From Thalassolituus oleivorans MIL-1 (lineage in GTDB: Bacteria > Pseudomonadota > Gammaproteobacteria > Pseudomonadales > Oceanobacteraceae): DNA of 64,000 nucleotides. Positions 9,219-18,423 of this stretch are shown here, piece by piece. The notes beneath the pieces were generated by a model that saw only the letters and a list, made by a program, of their open reading frames with translations, was not told the origin of the DNA and did not search any database. The DNA lies in the NCBI RefSeq assembly GCF_000355675.1, contig NC_020888.1, forward strand, positions 2,711,501-2,775,500, read 5' to 3'. Within the stretch, counting starts at the first letter, position 1. Each line of letters opens with the position of its first letter. The position numbers and the translations under genes were made by a program.

Positions 9219-10004
9219 TTATACGTTTTGCGTCAGGAATTGCAGCATTTGATCGGCTGCGGAGACGACTTTTGAGTTCATTTCGTAGGCGCGTTGAACG
9301 GTGATCATTTTCACGAGTTCTTCTACTACTTCGACGTTGGAGTTTTCGAGTGCGCCTTGTTCAATGGTGCCGAAGCCGTCGTTGTTGGGCGTTCCACCTT
9401 GTGGTGCGCCGCTTGAGGCGGTTTCAAGAAATAAGTTGCCACCAGCCGCTTGCAAGCCTGCGGGGTTAATAAAGTCGACGGTTTCTATTTGGCCTAGCTG
9501 TTGCGGTGTTGGGTCACCAAATAAGGTGGCTTGTACGATGCCATCTTTGCTAATGGTGAGCTGGTTGGTTTGGTCGGGGATGTCTATCTGTGGCTCTAGC
9601 GGGTAGCCGTTAACGTTAACGATGGTGCCGTCGGCGTTGATATGAAATGTGCCGTCGCGACTGTAGCCAATATTGCCGTCGGGCATTTGAATTTGGAAAA
9701 ACCCGCGGCCGTTAATGGCCATGTCTAGCGGTTGGTCGGTTAGTTGCAGCGAGCCGGTAGTAAAGATTTTTTGTGTCCCAGCTGTGCGTACACCGGTACC
9801 GAGTTGTAGACCAGATGGCAGACGACTATCGGCGGATGAGTTAGCCCCCGGTTGACGTTGAATTTGATACAGCAAGTCTTCAAATACGGGGCGGTCTTTT
9901 TTAAAGCCGGTGGTCGATACGTTGGCAAGGTTGTTCGACACTGTTGTGAGTGCCAAGTCTTGTGCTTCGAGGCCGGTTTTGCTTACCCATAGTGAATTTA
10001 ACAT
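9219..10004 (-). CDS. flgG: Flagellar distal rod protein
   Basis: FlgG builds the distal rod. At 261 residues it is the family's standard length. The N-terminus MLNSLWVSKTGLEAQDLALT with NNLANVSTTGFKKDR and the C-terminus VEELVKMITVQRAYEMNSK are diagnostic of FlgG. It lies 13 bp after flgF and 18 bp before flgH and should share the sigma-54-type promoter upstream of flgF. Confidence 0.98.
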   Translation of the reverse strand: MLNSLWVSKTGLEAQDLALTTVSNNLANVSTTGFKKDRPVFEDLLYQIQRQPGANSSADSRLPSGLQLGTGVRTAGTQKIFTTGSLQLTDQPLDMAINGRGFFQIQMPDGNIGYSRDGTFHINADGTIVNVNGYPLEPQIDIPDQTNQLTISKDGIVQATLFGDPTPQQLGQIETVDFINPAGLQAAGGNLFLETASSGAPQGGTPNNDGFGTIEQGALENSNVEVVEELVKMITVQRAYEMNSKVVSAADQMLQFLTQNV

Positions 10005-10017
10005 TGGTTAGCTCCTA

Positions 10018-10764
10018 TTACTGATTCGACAGTATTTGTGTGGTGGCTGCGCTTATTTCGTCGGCGCTTTTCATTAGCTTCACTTCCATTTCGTACTGTC
10101 GATTGAGCGAGATTAAGCTGGTTAATTCGGTGACGGCGTTTACGTTGCTGCCTTCAATAAAGCCATTGACTAGGGTGATGTTAGGGTCGGCTGGGGCTTG
10201 GGTGACGGCTGGGTCACGAAAGCGAAACAGGCCGTCTTCACCTTTTTCTAGTAATTGCATGTCTGGATTTACGAGTTTTAGTTGTACGGGTTCGGCGACG
10301 GCTGCGGGGACTTCGCCCGTGGGTTGTACGGTGACAATGCCCGCGCGACTGATTTCTATTTTTTCGTATTCTGGCAGTACGACTGGGCCGCCATCGCCAA
10401 GAAGTTGTAGGCCGGTGCCGGTGATGAGCCTGCCGTTGGGATCGACACTTAAATCGCCTGCGCGAGTATAGGCTTCGTTACCGTCGGGGCCGACAACGGC
10501 GAACCAACCTGGGCCTTCAATGCTGACATCTTGGGCGCGGCCTGTTTCTACCAGTGGGCCTTGACGGAAATCAGACGCTGGGCGTTCGGTCATGGCGTAG
10601 GCGCGAGTTGGGAAGTGTTCACCATAGACGCCCATAGCTCGGCTTTGGGTGTAGTCGGAGCGAAAACCTGTGGTGCTGGCGTTCGCTAGGTTGTTAGCGT
10701 GCGCGGCTTGGCCAAGTGTATTTTGTTTGGCTCCCGACATGGCGATGTATAGCGCTCGATCCAT
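10018..10764 (-). CDS. flgF: Flagellar proximal rod protein
   Basis: FlgF is a proximal rod subunit. The 248-residue protein begins MDRALYIAMSGAKQNTLGQA, has the rod-family NNLANASTTGFRSD block and ends with the paired helix ELTSLISLNRQYEMEVKLMK. It is the first gene of flgF-G-H. Upstream, a sigma-54-type promoter (10807-10822) and a REP array separate it from flgE. Confidence 0.98.
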   Translation of the reverse strand: MDRALYIAMSGAKQNTLGQAAHANNLANASTTGFRSDYTQSRAMGVYGEHFPTRAYAMTERPASDFRQGPLVETGRAQDVSIEGPGWFAVVGPDGNEAYTRAGDLSVDPNGRLITGTGLQLLGDGGPVVLPEYEKIEISRAGIVTVQPTGEVPAAVAEPVQLKLVNPDMQLLEKGEDGLFRFRDPAVTQAPADPNITLVNGFIEGSNVNAVTELTSLISLNRQYEMEVKLMKSADEISAATTQILSNQ

Positions 10765-10806
10765 GGTGTTCCCCGTTGTTCTTTGTTATTGCGTTATTAA
10801 GAACAT

Positions 10807-10822
10807 TGCAGAGGGCGTGCCA
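10807..10822 (-). promoter_or_regulatory. Sigma-54-type promoter for flgFGH
   Basis: On the minus strand TGGCACGCCCTCTGCA matches TGGCACGN4TTGCA with a single mismatch and exact spacing. The predicted start is near 10796, about 30 nt before the flgF ATG. Confidence 0.82.
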
Positions 10823-10937
10823 AGTGTATTTTTGTGTTTTAAATCAATTAGATAGGGATTTTTCGACGGTTTTTATCGCGTCAAAGGAGGAAAAGATATG
10901 GGGGAAGCGGCAAGTGTATGCCGCTTGTGGTGTATCG

Positions 10938-11139
10938 GTAGGAGCGACTCAACGAACGTTTTTTGTGTAGGAGCGACTCAATGAACGTTTTTTGTTCGTA
11001 GTCGCGATTATCGGCACTGCTCGCTTCGCTCCCTGAGTACCTCCTACAATTCAATGAGTACCTCCTACAATTCCATGAGTACCTCCTACAATTCAATGAG
11101 TACCTCCTACCGTTCAATGAGTACCTCCTACCGTTCAAC
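10938..11139 (+). repeat. REP element and 21-bp tandem repeats between flgF and flgE
   Basis: One partial and one complete palindrome (from GTAGGAGCGACTCAA; 10938-11008) are followed by the second element CACTGCTCGCTTCGCTCCC. Then come five head-to-tail 21-bp units starting GAGTACCTCCTAC at 11035, 11056, 11077, 11098 and 11119. The array lies 5 bp beyond the flgE stop, in the same orientation as the 7.25 and 8.16 kb arrays. The period is exactly 21 bp here, against about 23-24 bp in the other arrays. Confidence 0.93.
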
Positions 11140-11144
11140 CTCTA

Positions 11145-14100
11145 TTAAATATTCAGGATGGTCTGGGTCACCTGGTCCATTGTTTCAATGGTTTTGGCGC
11201 TGGCCTGGAAGTTTCGCTGGGCGATAATCAGGCCAACCAGTTCTTCTGAAAGGTCTACGTTAGAGTCTTCAAGTGCCGATGATCGAATCTGGCCGAAGGA
11301 TGCAGTTCTTGGAGAACCAACCGTCGGTACGCCCGATTCAAACGATTCTGCCCAGCCGGTATCCCCTACTGGCGTTAAGCCTTCTGGGTTACGGAAGTTA
11401 GCCAGTGCTACCTGCCCTAATGTTTGTGCTTGGCCGTTGGTGAAGCGGGCGAAGATAATCCCTTCTTGGTCGATTTCAAGGCCGGTTAAGCGGCCGGTTG
11501 AATAACCATTTTGGTTCACTTCGTTAACGGAGAAGCTGCTACCGAATTGGGTGGAGCCGTCCAACGAAATTTGGAAGTTGGAGTTAACCGGTGGATCAAT
11601 TAGTGGAATACCGCCTTCCAACACGTTGGTTGAGGTAAATGCACCCGTTGGATCGCCATTTTCGTCAACTGGGTCCCAGTTGGTGATGAAGATGTCGCCG
11701 GTGGCAATTTCGTCGAGTGTACCGTCTTGGTTAAAGAAGATTTCGAAACGCGCTGCAGTTGGGTCTAAGTTTTCTGGGAATGGCAGTGATGGATCAGGAT
11801 CACCGACGTTTTGCCCGTCAATTAACACGTACATTGCCCAAATATTTTGTTCGTTAGGGCGTGTCGCATCTAACGGTTCTTTTACGAAATATTGGGTCAT
11901 GACGTGGGAGTTACCCAAGCTGTCATAAATTGTGGTTGAGGTTGCGTTGTTGTAGGTATCTTGATCCAGTGGATCGAACGAATTCAGTACATATGGAGTG
12001 AATTCATCTTCGCTCAGTGCGCCAAAAATACCGGAGACAACTGGGTCTGGGTTCGCAAGAATATACCCTTCGTTAAGAATAAAGGTAACCTGCCCACCAA
12101 TGGCTGCGGCGACGTCGGCTGTGGCTGAACCACCTAATACCACTGGTCCTGTATTGTCGGCGCCTTGAATGGTGATGGAGTCGGTTACAACGGCGCTGTC
12201 GATAGAGACATTAATATCTCGGCCAATTTCGTTGTAAATCACGAGGTCGCCATTTTCACTAATTTCAGCAGAAAATCCGGGTAACGTTGTGGCACGGTAG
12301 TTATTAATTTCATCGGCAATGTCTGCCAGTGATGTGGATTCTAATACTTGGCCATTTACGGTTAATTTTAGGTCGTTACCTGGGCTGTTGTACCCCGATA
12401 GCGGAATATTCATGGTGGTTAATGCGGATGCGGTAACGCCCGGCTGTTGGTTAAATATTGAGACAATTTCGTTACCTTCACTGTGCAATGGCAAGGTAAT
12501 TTCGGTCTCTTCGCCATCTGGATCAATCAGGGTAACGGTTTGTTCTGGGTATTCGTTTGATACACCTTCAATACCGGTTACCAGTAGGCTGGAGTCATCT
12601 GGATTGACTTGTAAAATCCCAAACAATTCGGCTGCCGATATATCTGGACCATTAGCAGAGATGTTGGTGATGGAAATAATGGATGCCTCACCCTCGGTAG
12701 TTGCGCTCAATTTTAGAGTGAATTGCGGCGGTACAACATTCGGTTCAATTTCTACCGCGGATGCTTGTATACCAATATAACTGTCGGCATCTTGGCTATT
12801 TAATTGGCGGTTAATACTGGAAGCCAATTGTTGTACTGAGCGATATTCTTCATCGAGAGAAATCAGTACCGAGCCGCTGCGATTTTCAGAATCCGGCGCA
12901 GGTACCGTTAAGTTAATACGAAAGCTGTTGGAGCGATCCACTTCGTTTTGGCCGGTTACGGTAAATAGGCTGTCTAATCCTAATTCAGCTGCCGCTTGTG
13001 GTTCGGCGATGGTTCCTGAGATAGAAACGCCTTCGCCCGCACCGACGTTGCTATTGGTAAATACTAGCTGTCCGCCCACAGCATCGACGGTCACTTTTCC
13101 TGCTAAGCCACCAGCACCAATATACACATCAATTTGTTGTTGAATGGCGACCGCTAATGCATCCAGCGAGGCATAATTTGCCGGTGGAATGGTGATGGTG
13201 AATGGGCCACCACCATTACCGGATGTGCTGGTTACTTCGAGCACAAATTCGTTGTTAGCGAGTACAGGTTCGACACCACCATCGAAGCGGTTATTCGATA
13301 AAAAACCTAAGCTTGTCAGGCTGTAGCCCACTGAGCTAACCGCGTTATCGGCGATTTGTACAAAGTCGCCTTGGGTTGCTGGTGCTTGGGTTTGAAATTC
13401 AATTTTCCCACCATTAACTACCGCAATCACTTCTTCGTTACCAGCACCGGCGGTGGCGGTAATTTGGGTATTAATTTCAGCGACGGCTTCTGTAATTGAA
13501 ACAGCGTTGTAGCTTACGGGAGCAGCACCAAGCCAAGCGGCTTGGCTCAAATTAATTGGGTATGTGCCGCCTGATTCTGCTGCAATGGTGAAGGCTAATA
13601 CGTTACCGCCACCAGCACTAACGTCGAGTGAGCTGTAGTTATTGTCAGCCGTTAATTGGGCAAATTGGCCAGCATCACTAGAGACAATATTCAGTGTTGG
13701 TGTTGCGGTTGTGCGCGTGGTGGTCGATGTACCTGGAATACTGGTGAAATCCGCGGTGATCGGCGTTGAACCAACAAATAAAGTGCTGCCTTGGGTTCCG
13801 GCAATAACACCGCTGTTTGCACCAAATGCAGCATCCCATGCGGCGGTGTTGGTGGCAGCAAAGCTAGTACCGTTAGTGGCATTGTAGCCTGCACGTTGAA
13901 TCACTAACGCACCCGTCGTGGTGTCTTGGGTGGCAGTCAGCTGCTGTGAACCAAAGGTGGCATCAAGCGCTGCTTGCACGTCGCTTAAAATGGCATTGAC
14001 TGTAGTTGGGCCAACTAAGCCGGTTAATGTGACGGTTTGCGCACCAGCACCATCGCCAACGTCGATATCCATTGTAATGGCACCGTAACCGGCACCGGCA

Positions 14101-14765
14101 GCAACCGTGGCAAGATCGGTCGCAAATGGCATAGTCGCTGGTGTGCCTGCGGTTGTTGGCTGTCCTGCCGCCGACAAAATAGAACGCGTTGATTCGGCAA
14201 TACCGGCATCAGCAGCACCAATGGCCAAACCATTTGATACTAATTGCAAACCTTGTTCTTGTAGTACTAAGGCACCCGCATTGAGGTTTAATATCGACGA
14301 TGCTAATGATGTTAACCGTGGCGCTTGGTTGGAGATTTGAATTTGAATATCGCCTAAAACACCACTAACTACACCGCTGTCATTGGCGTCGTAACCCTGC
14401 AAGCGCGAGCCATTGTTGGCAACGACGTAACCGTCTTTATCTAGAGAAAAGATACCTGAACGGGTGTAAGAAATACTGCCGCGGTCTTCAAGCACGAAAA
14501 AGCCGTTTCCATCGATGGCTAAATCGAGGGCGTTTTCTGTGCCGCTGATATTACCTTGAGAAAATTGTTGGCGAACGTTATCCACCATAACGCCGCTACC
14601 CACAGGCTTTAGACCTGTGCCTAATAAAGTGCTGGTATATACGTCGGCAAATTCAGCACGGGATTCTTTAAAACCAATGGTGCTGGCGTTGGCAACGTTA
14701 TTACCTGTTACCTCAAGATCCGTTGAGGCAGCCCGAATTCCACTTAAACCAATATTAAAAGACAT
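11145..14765 (-). CDS. flgE: Flagellar hook protein, unusually long
   Basis: FlgE polymerises into the hook. The N-terminus MSFNIGLSGIRAASTDLEVT with NNVANASTIGFKESRAEFAD and the C-terminus SEELVGLIIAQRNFQASAKT are typical. At 1206 residues it is about three times the usual 400. A very large Ala/Thr/Gly/Asn-rich insertion of beta-type sequence occupies roughly residues 150-900, which would form extra domains on the hook surface. A canonical FlgE stretch (LDQDTYNNATSTTIYDSLGN) resumes near residue 940. The frame is intact. It is last in flgB-C-D-E. Confidence 0.97.
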   Translation of the reverse strand: MSFNIGLSGIRAASTDLEVTGNNVANASTIGFKESRAEFADVYTSTLLGTGLKPVGSGVMVDNVRQQFSQGNISGTENALDLAIDGNGFFVLEDRGSISYTRSGIFSLDKDGYVVANNGSRLQGYDANDSGVVSGVLGDIQIQISNQAPRLTSLASSILNLNAGALVLQEQGLQLVSNGLAIGAADAGIAESTRSILSAAGQPTTAGTPATMPFATDLATVAAGAGYGAITMDIDVGDGAGAQTVTLTGLVGPTTVNAILSDVQAALDATFGSQQLTATQDTTTGALVIQRAGYNATNGTSFAATNTAAWDAAFGANSGVIAGTQGSTLFVGSTPITADFTSIPGTSTTTRTTATPTLNIVSSDAGQFAQLTADNNYSSLDVSAGGGNVLAFTIAAESGGTYPINLSQAAWLGAAPVSYNAVSITEAVAEINTQITATAGAGNEEVIAVVNGGKIEFQTQAPATQGDFVQIADNAVSSVGYSLTSLGFLSNNRFDGGVEPVLANNEFVLEVTSTSGNGGGPFTITIPPANYASLDALAVAIQQQIDVYIGAGGLAGKVTVDAVGGQLVFTNSNVGAGEGVSISGTIAEPQAAAELGLDSLFTVTGQNEVDRSNSFRINLTVPAPDSENRSGSVLISLDEEYRSVQQLASSINRQLNSQDADSYIGIQASAVEIEPNVVPPQFTLKLSATTEGEASIISITNISANGPDISAAELFGILQVNPDDSSLLVTGIEGVSNEYPEQTVTLIDPDGEETEITLPLHSEGNEIVSIFNQQPGVTASALTTMNIPLSGYNSPGNDLKLTVNGQVLESTSLADIADEINNYRATTLPGFSAEISENGDLVIYNEIGRDINVSIDSAVVTDSITIQGADNTGPVVLGGSATADVAAAIGGQVTFILNEGYILANPDPVVSGIFGALSEDEFTPYVLNSFDPLDQDTYNNATSTTIYDSLGNSHVMTQYFVKEPLDATRPNEQNIWAMYVLIDGQNVGDPDPSLPFPENLDPTAARFEIFFNQDGTLDEIATGDIFITNWDPVDENGDPTGAFTSTNVLEGGIPLIDPPVNSNFQISLDGSTQFGSSFSVNEVNQNGYSTGRLTGLEIDQEGIIFARFTNGQAQTLGQVALANFRNPEGLTPVGDTGWAESFESGVPTVGSPRTASFGQIRSSALEDSNVDLSEELVGLIIAQRNFQASAKTIETMDQVTQTILNI

Positions 14766-14786
14766 GTTTGTTCTCCGGTGCCTAAA

Positions 14787-15575
14787 TTAAGCGTCTAAAA
14801 TCTGTTTGATTTGATCCATGCTGGCGCGTTGCCCCCCAGTTAAATTGAGGGTCACACTGCCGCCTGCGCTCATGGTTACGCTGTCTACCCGTGAGCTCAT
14901 TTGCATATCTAATTCTTCGGCTTCACCGCCGATGGTGGCGTTCAACTTGAAGTTGTATTCACCAGCGGCATAAACCGCAGGAACCGGTTCGCCGTTGCTA
15001 TCCAAGATGGTATCGCCGTTTTCATCGGTTAAATATTGCGGCGCATTTAGCTTGCTGCGATCCAGATTGACGATGTCGCCATCCACCATGAGGTTGTAAC
15101 CATCCCAACGCACGGACATGGATCCTGCATCGTGGTTACCCAGTGGAATTTGTTCTAGCAGTACGCCGTTTTCGTCTTCGATAGATAACGTCATATCGGC
15201 GGCGCTATCCGGAACATCGGCATAGCCACTCACTACTCCGCCACTCAACAGCAGGCCGGTAGTGTTGCCTTCGACGATGACCGACTGCCCCACTAAGCTC
15301 GACGCTTGTAACGCAGCATTGGAGGTAAACTGCGACATCATGCTTTCGGCAGTGGTATTTAAATTATCCAATCCTTCAACCTGAGAGAACTGCGCTAACT
15401 GAGCGACAAACGCTTGGTTATCGGTGGGTTCTAACGGGTTTTGGTTGTTTAGCTGTGCCACCATCAATTCGAGGAAGGCATTGCGGCCTAGCTCGTTGGT
15501 TTTTTCTTCGGTGGTAGTCGGCGTCCGGTATTGGTCTAGGACCGAGGCACTGGAGCTTACGTCGTTAATAGCCAT
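14787..15575 (-). CDS. flgD: Flagellar hook cap / hook assembly protein
   Basis: FlgD caps the growing hook and helps FlgE polymerise. The 262-residue protein carries the conserved block LGRNAFLELMVAQLNNQNPL followed by EPTDNQAFVAQLAQFSQVEG. The C-terminal half, with FlgD Ig/tudor-type beta sequence, contains ADMTLSIEDENG and SVRWDGYN. It lies 10 bp after flgC and 21 bp before flgE, as usual. Confidence 0.98.
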   Translation of the reverse strand: MAINDVSSSASVLDQYRTPTTTEEKTNELGRNAFLELMVAQLNNQNPLEPTDNQAFVAQLAQFSQVEGLDNLNTTAESMMSQFTSNAALQASSLVGQSVIVEGNTTGLLLSGGVVSGYADVPDSAADMTLSIEDENGVLLEQIPLGNHDAGSMSVRWDGYNLMVDGDIVNLDRSKLNAPQYLTDENGDTILDSNGEPVPAVYAAGEYNFKLNATIGGEAEELDMQMSSRVDSVTMSAGGSVTLNLTGGQRASMDQIKQILDA

Positions 15576-15585
15576 GGTCAGCTCC

Positions 15586-16035
15586 TTACTGTCCTAGAGT
15601 TAATGTACGTTGCAGCATTTGTTTTGCTGTTTTTAGTACTTCGATGTTCATTTGATAACTACGCGAAGATGACATCATGTCGGTCATTTCTTCGACGACG
15701 TTAACGTTTGGGTAGTAGACGTAGCCGTCTTCATTCGCCATTGGATGGTTCGGCTGGAAGCGCATTTGCAACGGGGAATCTTTTTCGACGATGCCCATCA
15801 CCTGTACACCCGCGCCAGTGCCTTCTGCGCTTTGCATAAAGGCTTCGTCTTGACTGTTAATGTTGCTTTGCTCTTTTTCGAGTACGGCAAACCAAGGCTT
15901 GCGAGCACGGTAGGTTTCATCAACTGAACTTGAAGCACTCTCGGCGTTTGCGATGTTACTGGCCGTGGTGTTCAAACGAATTGATTGGGCATTCATGCCG
16001 GTTCCGGCGATGTCGAGTACGCTAGTTAATGACAT
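15586..16035 (-). CDS. flgC: Flagellar proximal rod protein
   Basis: FlgC is a proximal rod component of 149 residues. It has the rod signature MNAQSIRLNTTASNIANAES near the start and the C-terminal helix VNVVEEMTDMMSSSRSYQMN. It follows flgB by 2 bp and precedes flgD by 10 bp. Confidence 0.98.
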   Translation of the reverse strand: MSLTSVLDIAGTGMNAQSIRLNTTASNIANAESASSSVDETYRARKPWFAVLEKEQSNINSQDEAFMQSAEGTGAGVQVMGIVEKDSPLQMRFQPNHPMANEDGYVYYPNVNVVEEMTDMMSSSRSYQMNIEVLKTAKQMLQRTLTLGQ

Positions 16036-16037
16036 AA

Positions 16038-16445
16038 TTATTCTCCGCGAATCGCGCCTTTAATGCCTTTGAACTTGCCGTTTAAAAATTCAAAACTGGC
16101 GTTGTAATTCAGGCTGTTACGAGCAAATAGAGCTTGTTCTATCTGAGAATCAACAGTGTTGCCGTCGATGGATGGCTGTGATGGTGTGCGATACAACAAC
16201 TCGCCATCTTCGCCTTCTGTAGCGCCGTTATTGTCGATATGACCACGATGCGTGCGGGCAAGGGTAAGTTGATCTTTACTACGCGTTTGACCGGCCAGTA
16301 CCGCTTGGAAGTCAAAGTCTCGTGCTTTGTATCCTGGGGTATCAGCGTTGGCTAGGTTGTTGGCTAACACTTCGGCTCGTGCTGCGCGAAGCTGCATCGC
16401 CGAGCTGTTTATTCCTAGTGCGTTAGTAAAGTTAATTGAGCCCAT
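16038..16445 (-). CDS. flgB: Flagellar proximal rod protein
   Basis: FlgB (135 residues) is a proximal rod subunit and first gene of flgB-C-D-E. Conserved parts are RAEVLANNLANADTPGYKAR and the C-terminal ARNSLNYNASFEFLNGKFK. A sigma-54-type promoter match lies 36 bp upstream of the start. Confidence 0.98.
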   Translation of the reverse strand: MGSINFTNALGINSSAMQLRAARAEVLANNLANADTPGYKARDFDFQAVLAGQTRSKDQLTLARTHRGHIDNNGATEGEDGELLYRTPSQPSIDGNTVDSQIEQALFARNSLNYNASFEFLNGKFKGIKGAIRGE

Positions 16446-16480
16446 GTTGCACTCTCGATTAGTGACTGTGTAATTACATG

Positions 16481-16496
16481 AGCAAACCCCGTACCA
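16481..16496 (-). promoter_or_regulatory. Sigma-54-type promoter for flgBCDE
   Basis: On the minus strand TGGTACGGGGTTTGCT fits TGGCACGN4TTGCW with one mismatch. The predicted start is about 25 nt before the flgB ATG. Confidence 0.8.
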
Positions 16497-16562
16497 ACTT
16501 ATTTTTTACTTATTTTTCAATAGGTTATTGGTTTTCGACGTTGAATCAGGAGGGCTAGCGGC

Positions 16563-16610
16563 AAGGGTTTTCCCTTGAGCGGCAAGGGTCTATTTACTAG
16601 ACATTGCCGC
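16563..16610 (-). terminator. Paired hairpins between cheR and flgB
   Basis: GCGGCAA/TTGCCGC (16579-16610) closes a stem with an inner TCTA/TAGA pairing, and next to it AAGGG-TTTT-CCCTT forms a second small hairpin. The sequence GCGGCAAGGG occurs twice. The hairpins lie just past the cheR stop; there is no clear U-run, so this could be a weak or Rho-dependent terminator or an mRNA-stabilising structure. Confidence 0.4.
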
Positions 16611-16624
16611 TTTACCGCCGGTAA

Positions 16625-17470
16625 TTAAGACAGGGCTTTAGCGCGGAAAACGATGCCCGGATGGCAGGCGACCATTTCATAATAATCGGGAAGATTGTGC
16701 AGAGACTCAGAGGCCCCTAGCATTAGATAACCGCCAACAGGCAGCAAGGCGTGCATGCGCTTTAAAATGTTGGTTTTGGTTTCGGGTGAAAAATAAATAA
16801 GAACATTGCGACAAAAAATAATGTCGAACTTACCAAGGCTGTTAAAGCTGTCTTGTAAGTTTAAAGCACGGAATTCGATATCTTTGCGAACAAGGTTGTT
16901 GATGGTCCAGATATCATCATGCGTTTTTTGAAAGTAGGCACTGAGCATTGGATCAGTCATCCCACGACGAATCGCGATATGTGGATACTGCCCTTCCTTA
17001 GCCACCGCCAACGCCGATGAGGATATGTCGGTTGCTAGTATGGAGATCGTTTGATTGAGCTTGCCGGGATTTCGTTTGCGATATTCTTCAATTTCCATAC
17101 GCAACGAATAAGGCTCTTGCCCTGTAGAACAAGCCGCTGACCAAATACGCACCGAACGACCGTTAGCGGCGATTTCGGGCAACATTCGTTCACGAAAAAT
17201 TTTGTAGGGATGTTCATCACGAAACCATAAAGTTTCGTTTGTTGTCATGGCATCGACAACATGATTCATCAAGCTAGGGTCGCGCTGACTGGCAGCTATA
17301 AGGGCATCAAGACCAGAAAAAGCCCGATCAGTAATTAGCTTACGCAAGCGACTGGTAACAAGGTATTCCTTGCCGTCGCCAAGTAGTATTCCACTCGCCG
17401 CTTCCAACATCTGTTGGAAGCGGCGATATTCATCACCGCTCATTGGAAATGCTCCAGGGCATTCTGTCAC
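16625..17470 (-). CDS. cheR: Chemotaxis protein methyltransferase
   Basis: CheR transfers methyl groups from S-adenosylmethionine to glutamates of chemoreceptors. The 281-residue protein has the CheR N-terminal helical domain (residues about 1-80). The catalytic domain follows, with RIWSAACSTGQEPYSLRMEI as the SAM-binding motif, NPGKLNQTISILATDISSSA, and FDIIFCRNVLIYF. It starts directly after the cheV stop, without a gap. A cheV-cheR pair beside flgB is the arrangement seen in Pseudomonas and relatives. Confidence 0.97.
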   Translation of the reverse strand: MTECPGAFPMSGDEYRRFQQMLEAASGILLGDGKEYLVTSRLRKLITDRAFSGLDALIAASQRDPSLMNHVVDAMTTNETLWFRDEHPYKIFRERMLPEIAANGRSVRIWSAACSTGQEPYSLRMEIEEYRKRNPGKLNQTISILATDISSSALAVAKEGQYPHIAIRRGMTDPMLSAYFQKTHDDIWTINNLVRKDIEFRALNLQDSFNSLGKFDIIFCRNVLIYFSPETKTNILKRMHALLPVGGYLMLGASESLHNLPDYYEMVACHPGIVFRAKALS

Positions 17471-18400
17471 TCACTGGGAACCAGCATTTACCTGACGTAC
17501 GACTTGTTCAGCCAAAATGTCGGGATCGAACTTCGCAATAAAATCGTCGGCCCCTACTTTTTCAACCATGGCTTTATTGAATACACCACTCAATGACGAG
17601 TGCAGTACGATATAAAACCCAGCCATACGGCTATCGCTGCGAATACGTGTTGTGAGGGTATAACCATCCATTTCTGGCATCTCGATATCCGAGATTAACA
17701 TCATGTAATGGTCTTGCAGGCGCTCTCCACTATCCGCAATCGCTTGCACATGCTCCCACGCTTGGCGGCCATCATTTAGGGCCACCACCTCAACACCGAT
17801 ATTTTCGAGACATCGGCTCACCTGCTTACGAGCGATTTTAGAATCGTCGACAATCAGTACTTTGCGAGCGCTGGCGCGCGACTTCACGCCGTCATCGATT
17901 ATGCCGTCTCGTATGGTTTCATTGACCGGCGAAACTTCGGCGAGAATTTTCTCTACGTCGATGATTTCTACCAGTACTTTATCCACCTCGGTTACCGCAG
18001 TCAGGTAATGTTCACGACCTGTGCCCTTTGGGGGTGGATGAATGGATTCCCAGTTCATGTTGATGATGCGCTCTACGCCAGCCACCAAAAATCCTTGAGT
18101 TTTACCGTTGTATTCCGTAATGATCACGAAGGCATTTTGGATATCTTGCAAGGGTGCATTACCCGTTGCCAAGCTCATATCCATAATGGGTATGGTGCCT
18201 GAACGAATATGCGCCACGCCTCTCACTACCGGATTGCTGCCTGGCAGCACGGTGAGTTTGGGGCATTGCAATACTTCCTTAACCTTGAAAACGTTGATCC
18301 CGTAGATCTGACGTCCGCTGACCCGGAACAACAGCAACTCTAGGCGGTTTTCACCGACTAGTTTGGTTCGTTGGTTGACGGATTCTAAGACACCTGCCAT
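17471..18400 (-). CDS. cheV: Chemotaxis coupling protein CheV (CheW domain fused to receiver)
   Basis: CheV (309 residues) links receptors to CheA and is itself phosphorylated. The N-terminal CheW domain (residues about 15-160) contains IYGINVFKVKEVLQCPKLTV and VRGVAHIRSGTIPIMDMS. The C-terminal response-receiver domain has KVLIVDDSKIARKQVSR and the phosphoacceptor Asp in LISDIEMPEMDGYTL. It abuts cheR and diverges from flgA across a 120-bp region. Confidence 0.97.
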   Translation of the reverse strand: MAGVLESVNQRTKLVGENRLELLLFRVSGRQIYGINVFKVKEVLQCPKLTVLPGSNPVVRGVAHIRSGTIPIMDMSLATGNAPLQDIQNAFVIITEYNGKTQGFLVAGVERIINMNWESIHPPPKGTGREHYLTAVTEVDKVLVEIIDVEKILAEVSPVNETIRDGIIDDGVKSRASARKVLIVDDSKIARKQVSRCLENIGVEVVALNDGRQAWEHVQAIADSGERLQDHYMMLISDIEMPEMDGYTLTTRIRSDSRMAGFYIVLHSSLSGVFNKAMVEKVGADDFIAKFDPDILAEQVVRQVNAGSQ

Positions 18401-18423
18401 GTACGCCTCTCCGGTTTGTAATC

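Noticed and set aside
11035-11139. Possible CRISPR array in the 21-bp repeats after flgE
   Set aside because: The units are directly abutting with no unique spacers, and no cas genes are present; this is a tandem repeat.
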